Shown here piece by piece: positions 63,568 to 64,000 of a stretch of DNA of 64,000 bases (its first letter is position 1; every line of letters starts with the position of its first letter). Source of the stretch: Cohnella lupini (lineage in GTDB: Bacteria; Bacillota; Bacilli; Paenibacillales; Paenibacillaceae). Below the pieces are notes generated by a model. That model searched no databases. It was not told where the DNA came from and saw nothing but the letters and a program-made list of their open reading frames with translations. Location of the stretch: positions 62,001 through 126,000 of the forward strand of contig NZ_QRDY01000007.1 of NCBI RefSeq assembly GCF_003386205.1, given 5' to 3'. The position numbers and the translations under genes are program-made.

Positions 63568-63885
63568 ATGGATAGAATCGAGACGCAAGAGCAATTTCAA
63601 GAGAAAATCGGCCAAGATAAATACACGATAATGAAATTCGATGCCACTTGGTGCTCGGACTGCAAAAATCTGGATCGTTTTATCGGAGACATCGTAACCG
63701 AGCATTCGGATAAAAACTTCTTCGCCGTAGATTCGGAGCAATTCGAGAACTTGGCGGAGAAATACGAAGTAAAAGGAATTCCTAGCCTGTTGGTGTTCAA
63801 GAATGGTCAGAAGCTGGACCATCTGCACAGTAAATTCGCGAAAACGCCGTCGCAAATTCGGGAGTATCTCGAAAAATTGCAATAG
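63568..63885 (+). CDS. Thioredoxin-family protein
   Basis: 105 residues from ATG 63568 (AGGGTGG 8 nt upstream). Active site FDATWCSDCKNLDRF (WCxDC), cis-Pro loop GIPSLLVFKNG. A cytosolic disulfide reductase; the active site WCSDC differs from the WCGPC of TrxA, so a different redox potential or substrate is likely. Monocistronic. Confidence 0.9.
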   Translation: MDRIETQEQFQEKIGQDKYTIMKFDATWCSDCKNLDRFIGDIVTEHSDKNFFAVDSEQFENLAEKYEVKGIPSLLVFKNGQKLDHLHSKFAKTPSQIREYLEKLQ

Positions 63886-63928
63886 ACTTTTGTTGACGAT
63901 GGGCGATAAGCACCATGTCATTCCAAAG

Positions 63929-63960
63929 GAGGAGTCCGCATAGACGGGCTCCTTTTTTTT
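63929..63960 (+). terminator. Terminator of the thioredoxin gene
   Basis: AGGAG(T)CCG pairs with CGG(G)CTCCT, followed by eight T. Confidence 0.85.
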
Positions 63961-64000
63961 CCATGCGCACATAAAAAGAATCAAGGAAGCTAAAGCTACT

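Overview
The window looks like chromosomal DNA of an aerobic, endospore-forming Bacillota of the Paenibacillaceae (Paenibacillus/Cohnella type). The evidence is a GerA-family germination operon, a YjcZ-type sporulation peptide, a bacillithiol deacetylase (BshB2) beside YojF, a KimA potassium importer, BdbC/BdbD, a GH87 alpha-1,3-glucanase with the domain order known from Paenibacillus, and frequent GTG/TTG starts behind strong Shine-Dalgarno (SD) sequences. No phage, insertion sequence, CRISPR array or rRNA was seen. There is one tRNA, Lys(CTT).

Layout. 1-2.1 kb: the 3' end of a secreted FnIII/PA14 protein, then a 51-bp hairpin repeat array. 2.1-6 kb: a lipocalin-like protein, a flavin reductase-like protein and kimA. 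6-10.3 kb: nitrate transporter narK with a structured leader, divergent from a Tat-exported multicopper oxidase, a ZIP transporter and a small TatA. 10.4-14.4 kb: a cupin, a GAF histidine kinase, tRNA-Lys, a small LSm-like protein, yojF and bshB2. 14.4-18.2 kb: the ger operon (minus strand). 18.4-25.3 kb: alkaline phosphatase, MerR plus a short-chain dehydrogenase, a LysE transporter, cytochrome c, bdbDC and an oxidoreductase. 25.3-28.2 kb (minus): sugar epimerase, glycosyltransferase and small sporulation-type proteins. 28.4-36.7 kb: a MOSC protein, a histidine kinase, an FMN reductase, a GpsA paralogue, a membrane/VWA/TelA operon and a YjgB-like protein. 36.7-40.8 kb: a Fur-controlled siderophore ABC transporter. 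40.9-42.7 kb: a YcaQ-like glycosylase and an RDD protein.

42.8-54.7 kb is the most unusual part. Three 60-bp promoter modules in the same register precede (A) VanZ-like protein, response regulator and histidine kinase, (B) two sugar-type ABC permeases, an HlyD-like adaptor and a solute-binding lipoprotein, and (C) a VanT-like membrane acyltransferase and a 1251-residue fusion of two GT-C glycosyltransferases. I infer an autoregulated cell-envelope system under the local two-component pair. It is followed by a second 51-bp hairpin array and the GH87 glucanase (55.3-59.3 kb).

59.4-64 kb: a second short-chain dehydrogenase whose upstream region carries the same MerR-type operator as the merR/dehydrogenase pair at 19.8 kb, then TerB-like, FGE-like, GNAT, LspA and thioredoxin genes.

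Other points of note are two genes with ideal SD spacing but AUC or AUA where a start codon should be, a candidate ANTAR-type attenuator before narK, and the two 51-bp hairpin arrays. All family assignments come from reading the sequence and from memory; no database search was run.
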